A stretch of DNA of 64,000 bases from positions 1,803,782 through 1,867,781 of the forward strand of contig NZ_BMES01000001.1 in NCBI RefSeq assembly GCF_014636935.1, read 5' to 3'. Positions 40,363 to 51,138 of the stretch are shown here, piece by piece; the first letter of the stretch is position 1, and every line of letters starts with the position of its first letter. Below the pieces are notes generated by a model. The model was given only the letters and a program-made list of their open reading frames with translations. It ran no database searches and was not told where the DNA came from. The position numbers were made by a program, and so were the translations under genes. The DNA is from Alsobacter metallidurans (lineage in GTDB: Bacteria; Pseudomonadota; Alphaproteobacteria; Rhizobiales; Beijerinckiaceae).

Positions 40363-41877
40363 TCACGCCGCCGGCGCCTTGCTCCACGCGTCGATCGTCC
40401 GGGTTCCCGGCCGGAAGATCGCCTCGACTTCGTCCCGGTAGGCGGCGATCTCGCGCCGCGTCCGGTCTTCATCCCATCCCAGCAGGGAGCCGGCCTCCGT
40501 CGCCGCCCTGGCGATCAGCGCGTCGTCGAACGGCCCGCTCCAGGCCTCGCCCGTGCGCCGGAACAGCACGTCCGCCAGGGTCTCGGCATGGGCCAGGCAA
40601 TCATTCGCCCGGTGTGTCGCAGCGTCAGCTCGGCCTGCCGCTCGCCCAGGTTGCAACTTGTGCGCCACCGCGGCAACGACCTCGCGGCCGGCCGAGCGAT
40701 GCGTCATCACTGGCCCCGCCGTCATCGCGAAGGCGTTCGGCAATCCGTCATGGCTGAGGTCGTGCAGCACCCGCGAGCGATTGCCGAACGGAACCGCCTC
40801 GTCATAGGTGAGCGGGCGCACGCCCGCCCAGGTGAAGCGCACGTCCGCGCGTGTGAGCCCAAGCGCAGGAAGCAGCCGGTTCGCCTCGGCCAGCAGGAAG
40901 TCGCACTCGGCGTCGTCCACGAACACCCGGTCCGGGTCGTCGCGATATTCGGTCTCGGTTGGGCCGAAATAGTGCAGATGCTTCCAGGGGATGCAGTAGA
41001 ACGGCTCACCCCGGCTGTTGAGCGTCGCGACGCCAAGGCCCCGACACTCCTCCGGCAGCTGCACGACGATGTGGCAGCCCTTGGTGCCGAATATCTTGCG
41101 CCCGGCCTGCGGCGCGGCGCCCTTCAGCAGCCCGTCCATCCAGACGCCCGCCATCACGACGACCGACTTCGTCCGCACGCTGACAGGCGCGGCCTGCTCG
41201 CGCATGTCGGTGAGCTCCACCGTCCATGCGCCATCGGGGCCCGGCCGGGACAGCGCCGCGCGCGTATGGTTGCGCGCCGTCGCGCCGGCCCGCTCGGCGT
41301 CCAGCACGGCGTCCACGCAGACGCGCTCGGGCCAGTCGAACTGGTACTCGCGAAACCGCGCTACGCCGGCGAGCTTGTCCTGGTCCCGCAAACCGCGGAT
41401 CAGCGGCGCTTTGGCGATCTCGGCGGGGCCGAGGCGCTCATAGTCCAGCGGCAGGTCCTTGGGGCCGAGCGCGTGGAGGAGCCGGAACGCGGCATCGACC
41501 TGCCAGCCCTTGTAGGGCCCGTCTCGATAGATCGGGAAATGGAGCTTCATCGCCACGGCCCGGTCCGGGCTCGCCTTAACGAACTCGCTGCGCGCCTCCA
41601 TGGCGAGCTTGGCCATGCGCAGGGCGGCGCGGAACCGGCCGGGATGGCGCACGAAGTCGAAGATCGAGCGGCCGGGCGCCAGATATCGCAGCCCGCAATG
41701 CAGAAGCCGGCTGGAGCGGGAGGACGCGCCGGAGCCGAAGTCGCCCTTGTCGACGACCAGCACCCCATAGCCGGCCTCCGCCAGTTCCCGCGCCGCGCTC
41801 GCGCCGTTGACGCCGCCGCCGACCACAACCACGTCGAAGTCGGTCCCGTCCAGGGCTGCGAGCGGCTGGCGAGCCAT
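40363..41877 (-). CDS. GlpD-like FAD-dependent oxidoreductase
   Basis: A 504-residue flavoprotein of the aerobic glycerol-3-phosphate dehydrogenase family. The FAD fold VVVVGGGVNGASAARELAE is followed by GSGASSRSSRLLHCGLRYL, as in GlpD, and by a C-terminal region of the GlpD type. True GlpD oxidises glycerol-3-phosphate to DHAP and feeds the respiratory chain. Here the gene leads a dipeptide-importer operon, so a different substrate is possible. Start at ATG 41877; a GTG at 41925 in frame is an alternative without a better ribosome site. Confidence 0.83.
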   Translation of the reverse strand: MARQPLAALDGTDFDVVVVGGGVNGASAARELAEAGYGVLVVDKGDFGSGASSRSSRLLHCGLRYLAPGRSIFDFVRHPGRFRAALRMAKLAMEARSEFVKASPDRAVAMKLHFPIYRDGPYKGWQVDAAFRLLHALGPKDLPLDYERLGPAEIAKAPLIRGLRDQDKLAGVARFREYQFDWPERVCVDAVLDAERAGATARNHTRAALSRPGPDGAWTVELTDMREQAAPVSVRTKSVVVMAGVWMDGLLKGAAPQAGRKIFGTKGCHIVVQLPEECRGLGVATLNSRGEPFYCIPWKHLHYFGPTETEYRDDPDRVFVDDAECDFLLAEANRLLPALGLTRADVRFTWAGVRPLTYDEAVPFGNRSRVLHDLSHDGLPNAFAMTAGPVMTHRSAGREVVAAVAHKLQPGRAAGRADAATHRANDCLAHAETLADVLFRRTGEAWSGPFDDALIARAATEAGSLLGWDEDRTRREIAAYRDEVEAIFRPGTRTIDAWSKAPAA

Positions 41878-41975
41878 CCGTCTAGACCTGTTTTCGGCAG
41901 TGAACGGCGGGGAAGCGGGCGACACGCACGGTTATGCAACTCCGGGAGGTGATCCCCGCAGTGTGACCGCTTTGT

Positions 41976-42025
41976 GTATGCCGTCAAATGCGTACAGCTA
42001 CGTCGTGTATGCGTTTTAGTTATAC
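41976..42025. promoter_or_regulatory. Candidate LysR-regulator binding sites upstream of the GlpD-like gene
   Basis: GTAT-N11-ATAC (42007-42025) is a T-N11-A inverted repeat of the LysR type. A related GTAT...GTAC element begins at 41976, 31 bp away, about three helical turns. Both lie 100-150 bp before the minus-strand operon and next to the LysR gene's 3' end. A TTGACG -35-like word is present on the minus strand in the same stretch. Confidence 0.45.
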
Positions 42026-42958
42026 GGCTCCGCCGTCAAGCATCAGCTCGACTTCGGCGAGCGTCTCGCGGCGGCGCTGGCGCAAGAGCCCGGCAAAATC
42101 GCGCGCGATGCGCGACATGGGCCGGTGCGTCGGATGCAGCATGCCGATGCGCATCTCGACGCTGGGCTCGAAGCGGACCGGCGCGATCCGGCCGTCCGCG
42201 AAGTCGAGCGCCGTGAACGGATCGATGAAGCCGACGCCGAGCCCATAGGACACGAAGGTGGCCACCCCGGCGACGACCTGCGTGTCGAGCACGAGTTCGC
42301 GCTGCACGCCTTCCTTGTCGAACAGGCGGTCCATCAGGATGCGCCCGACCGTGTTGCGGGTTTGCGAGATGAACCGCTCGCCCTCGAGGTCGCGCGGGCC
42401 GACGACGGCCCGTCCGGCGAGCCGGTGCCCGAACGGCACGGCGAGCAGGTAGCTGAACCGGGCGAATTCCTCCACCTCGATGCCGGTGCGCTCGAATTTG
42501 CCTGGCTCGATCGGGTACTCGGCGAAGCCGAGGTCGATCTGCTGTGCGGCTGCCCATTCCTCCACCTTCGGGGACATCTGCACGTTCAGCGAAATGCGCG
42601 TCCGCGGATGGGATTCGTTGAACGCCCGGATGGCTTTGGGCAGGAAGCCAAGCGCCATGAGCGGAAACGAAGCCAGGTTCAGGCTGCCGGCCTCGGCCGA
42701 TTTGATCTCACGCGCCAGCTCGCGGATCTTGTCCACCGAAACGAAGGTGCGCTCCACTTCCTCGTGCAGCAGCAGCGCCTCGGGCGTCGGCGCCAGGCGG
42801 CCGGACGAACGGTCGAACAAGGTGAGCTCCAGCGAGGCCTCGAGCTGGACGATGAGCCGGCTCACGGCCGGCTGCGACACGTCCAGCAGCTCCGCCGCGC
42901 CCGTGGTGGAGCGGGCAATCATCACGGCCCGGAATGCTTCGAGTTGTCGGATATTCAC
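42020..42958 (-). CDS. LysR-family transcriptional regulator (OccR/NocR-like)
   Basis: A 312-residue LTTR. The N-terminal winged helix begins MNIRQLEAFRAVMIARST and contains AAELLDVSQPAVSRLIVQLEASL. The rest is a two-lobed effector domain. The start MNxRQxEAFRAVM and the helix-turn-helix wording are like OccR and NocR, regulators of octopine and nopaline catabolism in Agrobacterium; that resemblance is by eye. It lies between a plus-strand oxidation operon (43132 on) and a minus-strand importer operon (41877 down) and so is well placed to control both. The effector is probably the imported amino-acid derivative. Confidence 0.9.
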   Translation of the reverse strand: MNIRQLEAFRAVMIARSTTGAAELLDVSQPAVSRLIVQLEASLELTLFDRSSGRLAPTPEALLLHEEVERTFVSVDKIRELAREIKSAEAGSLNLASFPLMALGFLPKAIRAFNESHPRTRISLNVQMSPKVEEWAAAQQIDLGFAEYPIEPGKFERTGIEVEEFARFSYLLAVPFGHRLAGRAVVGPRDLEGERFISQTRNTVGRILMDRLFDKEGVQRELVLDTQVVAGVATFVSYGLGVGFIDPFTALDFADGRIAPVRFEPSVEMRIGMLHPTHRPMSRIARDFAGLLRQRRRETLAEVELMLDGGAV

Positions 42959-42994
42959 AGCGTTCGTCTAAGCCCCGCAGGCACCGCCGAAGCC

Positions 42995-43027
42995 GTATCT
43001 ATACGACGCATCGCGGCCTGGCGATGC
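42995..43027. promoter_or_regulatory. Palindromes between the LysR gene and the SDR gene
   Basis: GTATCTATAC (42995-43004) is a perfect 10-bp palindrome, followed by a hairpin GCATCGC/GCGATGC (43008-43014 and 43021-43027). GTAT...ATAC words like those at 42007-42025 suggest that the LysR protein binds here too and controls its own gene and the plus-strand operon. Confidence 0.4.
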
Positions 43028-43131
43028 GCGTTCCGGCGCCGCTTGAGAAGCTTCTGCGGTTGTCCTGGCCTAGCCCTTGCAATTGACGGGATCGGGTCGG
43101 ACCGGGCAGGTTGCGCCCCGGAGGGCGTTGC

Positions 43132-43824
43132 ATGCGTGTCGCGATGGTGTCGGGAGCCAACCGGGGAATCGGCCTCGCGGTCGCCCGTGAGCTCGGCCGC
43201 GCTGGCTTTGCGCTGTCCCTGGGCGTCCGGCGGCCGGAGACCGTTCCGGCCGATCTCGCCAGTGGTGCGGACGTGCTCGTCTGCGGGTACGACGCCCGCG
43301 ACCGCGCTTCCGCCACCGCATGGGCGGACTCGACCGCCGCCCGTTTCGGCGGCGTGGACGTACTCGTCAACAACGCGGGCATCGCACCCTTCGTTGGCCT
43401 GGAGGATGGGACCGACGAGGCGCTGGACCAGCTCTTCGATGTCAACGTGAAGGGGCCGTTCCGCGTCATCCAGGCCGCGCTGCCGCATTTGAAGGCGTCC
43501 GGGCAGGGCAGGGTGGTGAATGTCGCGTCCCTGTCCGGCAAGCGCGTCATGGGGCTGAATGTCGGCTACCAGATGTCCAAGCACGCCGTCGTGGCGCTAA
43601 CCCACGCGGTGCGACGCCTCGGCTGGGAGCACGGCATCCGCGCCACCGCGCTCTGCCCAGGCTTCGTCGACACCGATCTCGTGGCGAGCGTCACCGACGT
43701 TCCGCACGACGCCATGACCAGGCCAGAGGACCTCGCCCGAATCGTCGCGCTCGTGGTGCAACTGCCGAACTCGGCTTCGGTCGCCGAGCTCCTCGTGAAT
43801 TGCCGCTATGAGCACATGATCTGA
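43132..43824 (+). CDS. Short-chain dehydrogenase/reductase (SDR)
   Basis: A 230-residue classical SDR. The coenzyme motif is SGANRGIGLAVA at the N-terminus, NNAG follows near residue 80, and the catalytic Ser and Tyr-x3-Lys are in VVNVASLSGKR and GYQMSKHAV. Start at ATG 43132 with GGAGG upstream. It oxidises or reduces a hydroxyl or carbonyl group on a small molecule. As the first gene of the oxidation operon it may act on a product of the flavoprotein complex. It lies 1 bp before the [2Fe-2S] protein gene. Confidence 0.88.
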   Translation: MRVAMVSGANRGIGLAVARELGRAGFALSLGVRRPETVPADLASGADVLVCGYDARDRASATAWADSTAARFGGVDVLVNNAGIAPFVGLEDGTDEALDQLFDVNVKGPFRVIQAALPHLKASGQGRVVNVASLSGKRVMGLNVGYQMSKHAVVALTHAVRRLGWEHGIRATALCPGFVDTDLVASVTDVPHDAMTRPEDLARIVALVVQLPNSASVAELLVNCRYEHMI

Positions 43825-43825
43825 A

Positions 43826-44134
43826 ATGACCGCAGCCGCCGATGCTCCCCTGTTCCATCGCCTCGCCTCCCGGGCCGGCCCGCTCGTGTCGTTCACGATC
43901 GACGGCGCGCCCGCGACCGCGCAGGCCGGCGACCTCCTGATGACCGCGATCCTGCTGAATCGGCCGGCGCTGCGCCGCTTCGAGTTCGGCGAGGCGCACA
44001 GGGCCGGCTTCTGCTTCATGGCGGCGTGCCAGGATTGCTGGGTGACGCTGGCCGACGGCGGCCGGGTCCGCGCCTGCACGACGCTCGTGCGGAACGGCAT
44101 GGCGGTGCTGATCGACGGAGACGCGCGTGTCTGA
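43826..44134 (+). CDS. [2Fe-2S]-binding small subunit of an amino-acid dehydrogenase complex (HcnA/OoxA-N/LhpF-like)
   Basis: A 102-residue protein with four cysteines, Cys63, Cys68, Cys71 and Cys84 (C-x4-C-x2-C-x12-C), the plant-ferredoxin-type arrangement in which the cluster sits near one edge. Small proteins of this kind pass electrons between flavin subunits of octopine oxidase, hydrogen cyanide synthase and D-hydroxyproline dehydrogenase. It is immediately before the larger FAD/NAD subunit gene and overlaps it by 8 bp, as in the other known operons of this type. Confidence 0.88.
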   Translation: MTAAADAPLFHRLASRAGPLVSFTIDGAPATAQAGDLLMTAILLNRPALRRFEFGEAHRAGFCFMAACQDCWVTLADGGRVRACTTLVRNGMAVLIDGDARV

Positions 44135-45491
44135 TCCCGTGATCGCCATCGTGGGCGCGGGCCCGGCGGGCCTCCGCGCCGCCGAGACGCTGGCGCTGGC
44201 CGGCCTTCGGCCCGTCCTGTTCGACGAGGCCGAGCGTCCAGGGGGCCAGATCTACCGGCAGCCGCCGCCCGGCGCCGAGCGGCCCGGCGCCGCCATCTAT
44301 GGGCTGGAGGCCGGCAAAGCGCAGGCGGTCCACGCCATCCTGCCCACGCTGGGCGAACGCATCGACCATCGCGCCGGCACGCTTGTCTGGAACGTCTTCG
44401 AGGGGCGGCTCGACACGCTGCGCGCCGGCGCCTTCGCGCATCAGCCCTTTGACCGACTGATCCTCGCCACCGGCGCGATGGACCGTGTGATCCCGTTCCC
44501 GGGCTGGACCACCCCCGGCGTGTTCACGCTCGGAGGCGCGCAGATCGCCCTCAAGGCGCAGGGCGTCTCGATCGGCCGCCGGGTCGCCTTTGTAGGGGCC
44601 GGCCCGCTGCTGCCCCTGGTCGCGCACCAATACGCCAAGGCAGGAGCCGAGGTGGTCGCCGTGCTCGACGTGACGCCCTTCGGGGCGAAGCTCCGCTCAG
44701 CCGCCGGCATGCTGGCGCAGCCCTCCACCCTGGCGAAGGGCCTCTACTACGTGGCCCGCAACGCGCTCGGCCGAGCCCGGCGCGCCAGCGGCGTGCGCGC
44801 CATCCGCGTCGAGGGCGAGGGCCGTGTCGCCGCGCTCGCCTGGACCGACCACAAGGGCGCGGAGCATCGTGTCGCCTGCGACGCCGTGGGAGCGTCGTTC
44901 GGCCTGCGCAGCGAAAGCCAGCTCGCCGACCTCGCCGGCTGCACGTTCGCGTTCGACGCGCTCACACGCCAATGGGCCCCGGTGCGCGCGCCGGACGGCC
45001 GATCCAGCCGGGAGGACGTCTTTCTCGCCGGCGACGGCGCCGGGATCGGCGGCGCGGACGTCGCGGAGCTGCAGGGCCGCCGCGTGGCGCTCACGGTGCT
45101 GCAGGATGTCGGCCGCCCCGTTGACGTCGCCGAGGTCGCCCGCCTCGATTCGGCGCTTGCCCGGCAAGCGCAGTTTCGCGCCGCGCTGGAAGGCGCCTAT
45201 CCTTATCCCGAACATCTCGTCGCCGCGGTCGCCGACGACGAGATCCTGTGCCGCTGCGAGGGCGTCACGGCCGGCGCCTTGCGCGACGTTGTGCGCCACA
45301 AGGGCGCCGCCGAGGTCAACCGCGTGAAAGCCTTCACGCGCATCGGCATGGGGCGCTGCCAGGGCCGCGTTTGCGGCCACGCGGCCGCTGAGCTGGTCGC
45401 GCTGGAGCGCGGCTGCCCGGTGGAGGACGCCGGCCGCCTCAGGGGCCAGCCGCCCGTGAAGCCCATCCCGGTGCTGGGAGGCTTCTCATGA
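44127..45491 (+). CDS. FAD/NAD(P)-binding subunit of the amino-acid dehydrogenase complex (HcnB/OoxA/LhpE-like)
   Basis: A 454-residue flavoprotein. The FAD fold is IAIVGAGPAGLRAAETLAL at the N-terminus, a second nucleotide fold (RVAFVGAGPLLPLVAHQYAK) lies near residue 155, and the C-terminal 80 residues carry a BFD-like [2Fe-2S] site: Cys375, Cys377, Cys411, Cys416 (LCRCEG ... GRCQGRVCG). Start is GTG 44127, overlapping the previous gene by 8 bp. It probably relays electrons from the DAO-type subunit to the respiratory chain or to NAD. The substrate is unknown. Confidence 0.9.
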   Translation: MSDPVIAIVGAGPAGLRAAETLALAGLRPVLFDEAERPGGQIYRQPPPGAERPGAAIYGLEAGKAQAVHAILPTLGERIDHRAGTLVWNVFEGRLDTLRAGAFAHQPFDRLILATGAMDRVIPFPGWTTPGVFTLGGAQIALKAQGVSIGRRVAFVGAGPLLPLVAHQYAKAGAEVVAVLDVTPFGAKLRSAAGMLAQPSTLAKGLYYVARNALGRARRASGVRAIRVEGEGRVAALAWTDHKGAEHRVACDAVGASFGLRSESQLADLAGCTFAFDALTRQWAPVRAPDGRSSREDVFLAGDGAGIGGADVAELQGRRVALTVLQDVGRPVDVAEVARLDSALARQAQFRAALEGAYPYPEHLVAAVADDEILCRCEGVTAGALRDVVRHKGAAEVNRVKAFTRIGMGRCQGRVCGHAAAELVALERGCPVEDAGRLRGQPPVKPIPVLGGFS

Positions 45492-46645
45492 GCGCACGCC
45501 TGGCCGTGGACGTCTGCATCATCGGCGGCGGCATCGCGGGCTGCGCCTCCGCAGTCGCGCTGCGCAAGGCCGGCCTGACGGCGGCGGTGCTGGATCGCGG
45601 CCTTTGCGGGGCAGGGGCCAGCGGCGTAAATTTCGGCGGCGTGCGCCAGCAGGGCCGCAACCTCCACGAACTGCCGCTCGCCCGCCGCTCGCGCCGGATC
45701 TGGGACAGCCTCGCCGCCATCCTGGAGCAAGATGTCGAGTTCGACGTGTCCGGCCACATCAAGCTGGCGCGCTCCGAGGCGGACCTCGCCGAGCTCGAGA
45801 CCTACGCACGCAACGCCCGCGACTACGGCCTCGACTTGCAGATGCTGGGCGCCAACCGCGTGCGCAGCGAAATCCCCTGGTTGGGAGACAAGGTGATCGG
45901 CGCCTCGCTCTCGCCCGAGGACGGGCAGGCCAACCCGCGCGTCGTGGGCCCAGCCTTTGCGCGCCTCGCCCGCCGGCTCGGGGCCGAGATCCACGAGCAT
46001 CGTCGCGTCACGGCGGCGCGGCGCACCGAGACGGGCTTCGAGGTCGAGGCCGGCGACCTCACCGTCGCGAGCGCCTGGCTGGTGAACACCGCCGGCGTCT
46101 TCGGCGGCACGGTCGCGGGCTGGTTCGGCGAACATGCGCCCGTCGAGGCGCTGATGCCCAACATGCTGGTGACAGAGCCGCTGCCTTACTTCGTCAGCCG
46201 CTCCATCGGGGTCTGCGGCGGCGATGTCTACCTGCGCCAGACCGGGCGCGGCAACGTCATCTTCGGTGGCGGGCGGGGCTGGGGAGACGCCGAGATTGCG
46301 CGCTCGCGCCCGCTCGCGGACGAATCCCTCGGCGGAATGAGCCGGACGCTGGACCTCGTGCCGGCGCTCACCAACGCGCAGGTGATCCGCACCTGGACGG
46401 GCATCGACGGCCAGACGCCGGACCGCATTCCGGTGATCGGCCACTCGTCCACCACACCGCAGCTGGTGCACGCCTTCGGGTTCTCCGGGCACGGTTTCCA
46501 GCTCGGGCCAGTGATGGGCGAGATCATCGCCGAACTCGTCACCCAGGGCCGAACGCCGACGCCCATCGCGCCATTTTCCATCGAGCGTTTCGCGGCAGGC
46601 GGCGTCGCCTCCAGCGTCGAGGCGCACACCCATACCGAGCATTGA
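45488..46645 (+). CDS. DAO-family catalytic subunit of the amino-acid dehydrogenase complex (HcnC/OoxB-like)
   Basis: A 385-residue FAD protein. The fold VDVCIIGGGIAGCASAVALR is followed by CGAGASGVNFGGVRQQGR, and the C-terminal HAFGFSGHGFQLGPVMGE contacts the flavin. It has long stretches identical to the protein encoded at 52114. It oxidises the C-N bond of an N-substituted or D-amino acid, with electrons passed to the two other subunits. ATGA overlap with the preceding gene. With the first two subunits it resembles octopine/nopaline oxidases and hydroxyproline dehydrogenase; which compound it takes cannot be read off. Confidence 0.9.
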   Translation: MSARLAVDVCIIGGGIAGCASAVALRKAGLTAAVLDRGLCGAGASGVNFGGVRQQGRNLHELPLARRSRRIWDSLAAILEQDVEFDVSGHIKLARSEADLAELETYARNARDYGLDLQMLGANRVRSEIPWLGDKVIGASLSPEDGQANPRVVGPAFARLARRLGAEIHEHRRVTAARRTETGFEVEAGDLTVASAWLVNTAGVFGGTVAGWFGEHAPVEALMPNMLVTEPLPYFVSRSIGVCGGDVYLRQTGRGNVIFGGGRGWGDAEIARSRPLADESLGGMSRTLDLVPALTNAQVIRTWTGIDGQTPDRIPVIGHSSTTPQLVHAFGFSGHGFQLGPVMGEIIAELVTQGRTPTPIAPFSIERFAAGGVASSVEAHTHTEH

Positions 46646-46769
46646 TGATGGACGACGCCGTCGCGGCACTAGCCGCCGCGACCGGAACGCGCGTACGATC
46701 TCGCTCAGAACGACCACCGGCCGCAGGCCGGCAAGCCTGAAAACAGGCTCGCAAAAGGGGAACTCGACA

Positions 46770-48311
46770 ATGAAGAAGCACATCATCGCCGCCGCCGCCG
46801 CGTTGGCCCTGCTGGCCTCGACGGCCCCGGGCGCCTACGCGCAGACGCTCAACATCGGCATGGCGGCCGCCGACGTTGGCCAGCTCGATCCGCACCGCGC
46901 CACCACGACGCAGGACAAGCCGGTGGTGTCGTGGATCTTTAACGGCCTCGTGCGCTTCAAGCCGGGCTCCGCCAGCCTCGAGACGCTGGAGCCCGATCTC
47001 GCCGAGAAGTGGGAGTCGTCTCCCGACAAGCTCACCTGGACCTTCACGCTGCGCAAGGGCGTCAAGTTCCACGGCGACTACGGCGAGATGACCTCCGAGG
47101 ACGTCGTCTACTCGCTGAAGCGCGCCGCCGATTCCAAGACCTCGTCCTTCGCGGCCGACTACGGCGCGATCGACAGCATCGAGGCCGTGGACCCCTCCAC
47201 GGTGCGCATCAAGCTGAAGCAGGCGATCCCGTCGCTGCTCGGCCTCGTCACCAACTACCACGGCGGCAACATCGTCTCGAAAAAGGCCGTGGAAGCCCTG
47301 GGCGCCGATTTCCGCCTGAAGCCGATCGGCACCGGCCCGTTCGCGTTCCAGGAGTACAAGCCCAACGAGAGCCTGACGCTGGTCGCCAACAAGAGCTACT
47401 TCCGCGGCGCGCCCAAGCTCGAGAAGATCGTCTACCGCTTCATCCCGGCCGACAGCGCCCGCGACCTCGCGTTCACGTCCGGCGAGCTCGACCTCGTGTA
47501 TGGCCGCCAGGATCAGAAATGGGCCGAGCGCTTCAAAAAGGAGAAGGACGTCGTCGTCGACGTTCTGCGCCCGGCCGAGCTCTCGGTTATTCACCTGAAC
47601 ATGGCCATGAAGCCGCTGGACGACAAGCGCGTCCGCCAGGCCGTCGCCTATGCGATCAACCGCGCCCAGATGGTGCAGTTCAAGGGCGAGCTCGTCGCCG
47701 AGGAGCCCACCTCGGTGGTGCCGAACGGCTACCTCGGCACCGTGAAGGCGCCGCTGTTCCCGCATGATGTCGCCAAGGCCAAGGCGCTGCTGAAGGAGGC
47801 TGGCTTCGAGAACGGCGTCCAGCTGAAGTCCGTCCAGACCAGCCTGCCCACGATGCTGAACTCCATGCAGATCGTGCAGAACCAGCTCAAGCAGGCCGGC
47901 ATCGACCTGCAGCTCGAGGTGGTCGACCACCAGACCTACCACGCCAACATCCGCAAGGATCTGAGCGGCGTCTCCTACTATTCGGCCGCCCGCTTCCCGG
48001 TCGCGGACGTGTACCTGACGCAGTTCTACTCCTCTAAGTCGATCGTCGGCACGCCGACGGCCGTCACCAACTTCTCCCACTGCACGGTGGCCGACAAGGA
48101 GATCGACGCGGCCCGCAGCGAGCCGGATCTCGCCAAGCAGAAGGAGCTCTGGGCCGAGGCGCAGAAGAAGATCGTCGAGGAGGTGTGCTCCGTGCCGCTG
48201 TTCGAGCAGCTGCAGGTCTGGGCGCACAAAACCAACGTCAACTTCGGCTACGAGCTGAAGGACGCCATCCATCTCGGCCCGGTGATCACCGAAGCGACCA
48301 CCAAGAAGTAA
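46770..48311 (+). CDS. Dipeptide-type ABC transporter binding protein (Sec-exported)
   Basis: A 513-residue periplasmic binding protein. A Sec signal peptide (MKKHIIAAAAALALL...GAYA) covers 24 residues. The mature protein has DppA/OppA-class features: SEDVVYSLKRAADSK, VDPSTVRIKLKQAIPSLL, KPIGTGPFAFQEYKPNESL. It differs from the Tat-exported protein at 38778 and feeds the second peptide-type importer. A 124-bp gap with a CCGGCCGCAGGCCGG palindrome separates it from the oxidase subunit gene; the ribosome site is AAAAGGGGAA. Confidence 0.92.
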   Translation: MKKHIIAAAAALALLASTAPGAYAQTLNIGMAAADVGQLDPHRATTTQDKPVVSWIFNGLVRFKPGSASLETLEPDLAEKWESSPDKLTWTFTLRKGVKFHGDYGEMTSEDVVYSLKRAADSKTSSFAADYGAIDSIEAVDPSTVRIKLKQAIPSLLGLVTNYHGGNIVSKKAVEALGADFRLKPIGTGPFAFQEYKPNESLTLVANKSYFRGAPKLEKIVYRFIPADSARDLAFTSGELDLVYGRQDQKWAERFKKEKDVVVDVLRPAELSVIHLNMAMKPLDDKRVRQAVAYAINRAQMVQFKGELVAEEPTSVVPNGYLGTVKAPLFPHDVAKAKALLKEAGFENGVQLKSVQTSLPTMLNSMQIVQNQLKQAGIDLQLEVVDHQTYHANIRKDLSGVSYYSAARFPVADVYLTQFYSSKSIVGTPTAVTNFSHCTVADKEIDAARSEPDLAKQKELWAEAQKKIVEEVCSVPLFEQLQVWAHKTNVNFGYELKDAIHLGPVITEATTKK

Positions 48312-48317
48312 CGCTCA

Positions 48318-49255
<938 letters not shown>

Positions 49256-49259
<4 letters not shown>

Positions 49260-50125
49260 GCGACGTCGCCGCCCCCGCGCCCGTCTCGCTGGCCGCGCCC
49301 TCCGCCTGGCGCCGCGCCACCCGTTCGGGCGGGCTCGCGCTCGGCCTCGTGCTGGTCGTCGTCCTGATCCTGGTCGCCGCCCTGGCCAAATGGGTCGCGC
49401 CCTACGATCCCGACGCCCAGGACGTCATGATGGTGCTGGAGGGCCCGGCCTCCGCGCACTGGTTCGGCACTGACGCGTTCGGCCGCGACGTGCTCTCCCG
49501 CGTGATCTGGGGCGCGCGCATCTCGCTCTTCGTCGGCTTCGTGGCGACGCTGGCCGGCGTGGTGTTCGGCACCGTGGTGGGCGTCATCTCGGGCTACTAC
49601 GGCGGCAAGATCGACAAGGCCATCACGGCCGCCACCGATGTCCTGCTGAGCTTCCCCCAGCTCATCATGGGCCTGATGCTCGTGGCCGTGCTCGGCCCCA
49701 GCCTGCGCAACCTGATCCTCGCCATCGCGATCACCGCCATCCCGGCCTTTATCCGCGTCGCGCGCGGCTCCACGCTCGCCATGAAGGAGCGCGATTTCGT
49801 CGACGCCTGCCGGGCGCTGGGCTATGGCGACCTGCGCATCATGTTCCTCCACATCCTGCCCAACATCATGGACGAGGTGGTCGTGATGGCCTCGCTGTGG
49901 CTCGCCACCGCGATCCGCACCGAATCCACGCTGGCCTTCATCGGGCTGGGCGTGCCGCCGCCCACCGCCACCTGGGGCGGCATCGTGCGCGAGGGCTTCG
50001 ACAACCTGCTCGACGGATGGTGGCTCTCGGTGTTTCCCAGCCTCGCCATCCTGCTCGTGATGATCGCCCTCAACCTCATCGGCGACGGCCTGCGCGACGC
50101 CACGGACCCGAGGGCCCCGCAATGA
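49256..50125 (+). CDS. Dipeptide ABC transporter permease (DppC class)
   Basis: A 289-residue permease with the DppC landmarks EGPASAHWFGTDAFGRDVLSRVIWGARISL, the loop DACRALGYGDLRIMFLHILPNIMDEV and LAFIGLGVPPPTATWGGIVREGF. The start overlaps DppB and the end overlaps the ATPase gene, both as ATGA. Confidence 0.93.
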
Positions 50126-51138
50126 CGTTCGCGCTCGACACGGCCGCGCCCAACGCGGAGGCCCCGCCCGCCAACGCGCTCACGGTGGAGGGCCTCACCA
50201 CCTCCATCCGCATCGCCGGGCGCTGGTTCGACGCGGTGCGCGACGTGTCCTTCACGGTCGGCCCGCGCGAGACGCTGGCGCTGGTCGGCGAGTCCGGCTG
50301 CGGCAAGAGCCTCACGGCGCTCTCCATCATGGGCCTGCTGCCTGCCGCGGTGGGCCGCGTCTCGGCCGGCCGCATCGTGGTGGACGGCGTCGACATGACG
50401 GCGGCCGACGAGCCCGCCCGCGAGGCCATGCGCGGCGACCGTATCGGCATGATCTTCCAGGAGCCGATGACGTCGCTGAACCCGGTGCTGCCCATTGGCT
50501 TCCAGATCGCCGAGTCGCTGATCCAGCATCGCGGCCTATCCAAGCGCGACGCCCGCAAGCGCGTGGTGGAGCTCATGGAGCTCGTCCGCATCCCGGCCGC
50601 CGAGGAGCGGCTGGACGCCTATCCGCATCAGTTCTCCGGCGGCATGCGCCAGCGCGTCATGATCGCGATGGCGCTGGCCTGTTCGCCGCGCGTTCTGATC
50701 GCCGACGAACCCACCACGGCGCTGGACGTCACCATCCAGGCGCAGGTGCTGGCGCTTCTGGCCGACCTGCAGAAGCAGGTCGGGCTCGCCGTGCTGCTGA
50801 TCACCCACAATCTCGGCGTTGTCGCCTCGGTGGCCGACCGCGTCATGGTGATGTATGGCGGGGACGTCGTCGAAAGCGCGCCCATGCGCAGCTTCTTCAA
50901 GGCCCCGACGCACCCCTACAGCGAGGCCCTGCTGAACGCCATGCCGCGCGTCGACCGCGCCACCGCGCTGGCGCCCATCCCCGGCCAGGTCCCCACCTTG
51001 CCGGACATGCCGGCCGGTTGCCGCTTCCAGTCGCGCTGCCCGCTGCGCGTCGACAAATGCGCAGAGAGGCCGCCGCTGGTCCCCATGGCGAGCGATCCCG
51101 CCCACGCGGTCCGCTGCTGGGTGAGGGCGGGCGCATGA
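50122..51138 (+). CDS. Dipeptide ABC transporter ATPase (DppD class)
   Basis: A 338-residue ATPase: Walker [17 protein letters not shown]-loop [12 protein letters not shown], signature [15 protein letters not shown], Walker [18 protein letters not shown], switch His [16 protein letters not shown]. The C-terminal cysteine segment [14 protein letters not shown] binds an iron-sulfur cluster in this class. Starts in an ATGA overlap with the permease and ends in one with the next ATPase. Confidence 0.94.
   Translation: MTFALDTAAPNAEAPPANALTVEGLTTSIRIAGRWFDAVRDVSFTVGPRETLALVGESGCGKSLTALSIMGLLPAAVGRVSAGRIVVDGVDMTAADEPAREAMRGDRIGMIFQEPMTSLNPVLPIGFQIAESLIQHRGLSKRDARKRVVELMELVRIPAAEERLDAYPHQFSGGMRQRVMIAMALACSPRVLIADEPTTALDVTIQAQVLALLADLQKQVGLAVLLITHNLGVVASVADRVMVMYGGDVVESAPMRSFFKAPTHPYSEALLNAMPRVDRATALAPIPGQVPTLPDMPAGCRFQSRCPLRVDKCAERPPLVPMASDPAHAVRCWVRAGA

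Noticed and set aside
38772-40757. 661-codon plus-strand open frame opposite the Tat-exported binding protein
   Set aside because: Antisense shadow of a clear binding-protein gene; no ribosome site or domain.
46539-48272. 577-codon minus-strand open frame opposite the second dipeptide binding protein
   Set aside because: Same antisense effect; the plus strand has signal peptide and family motifs.
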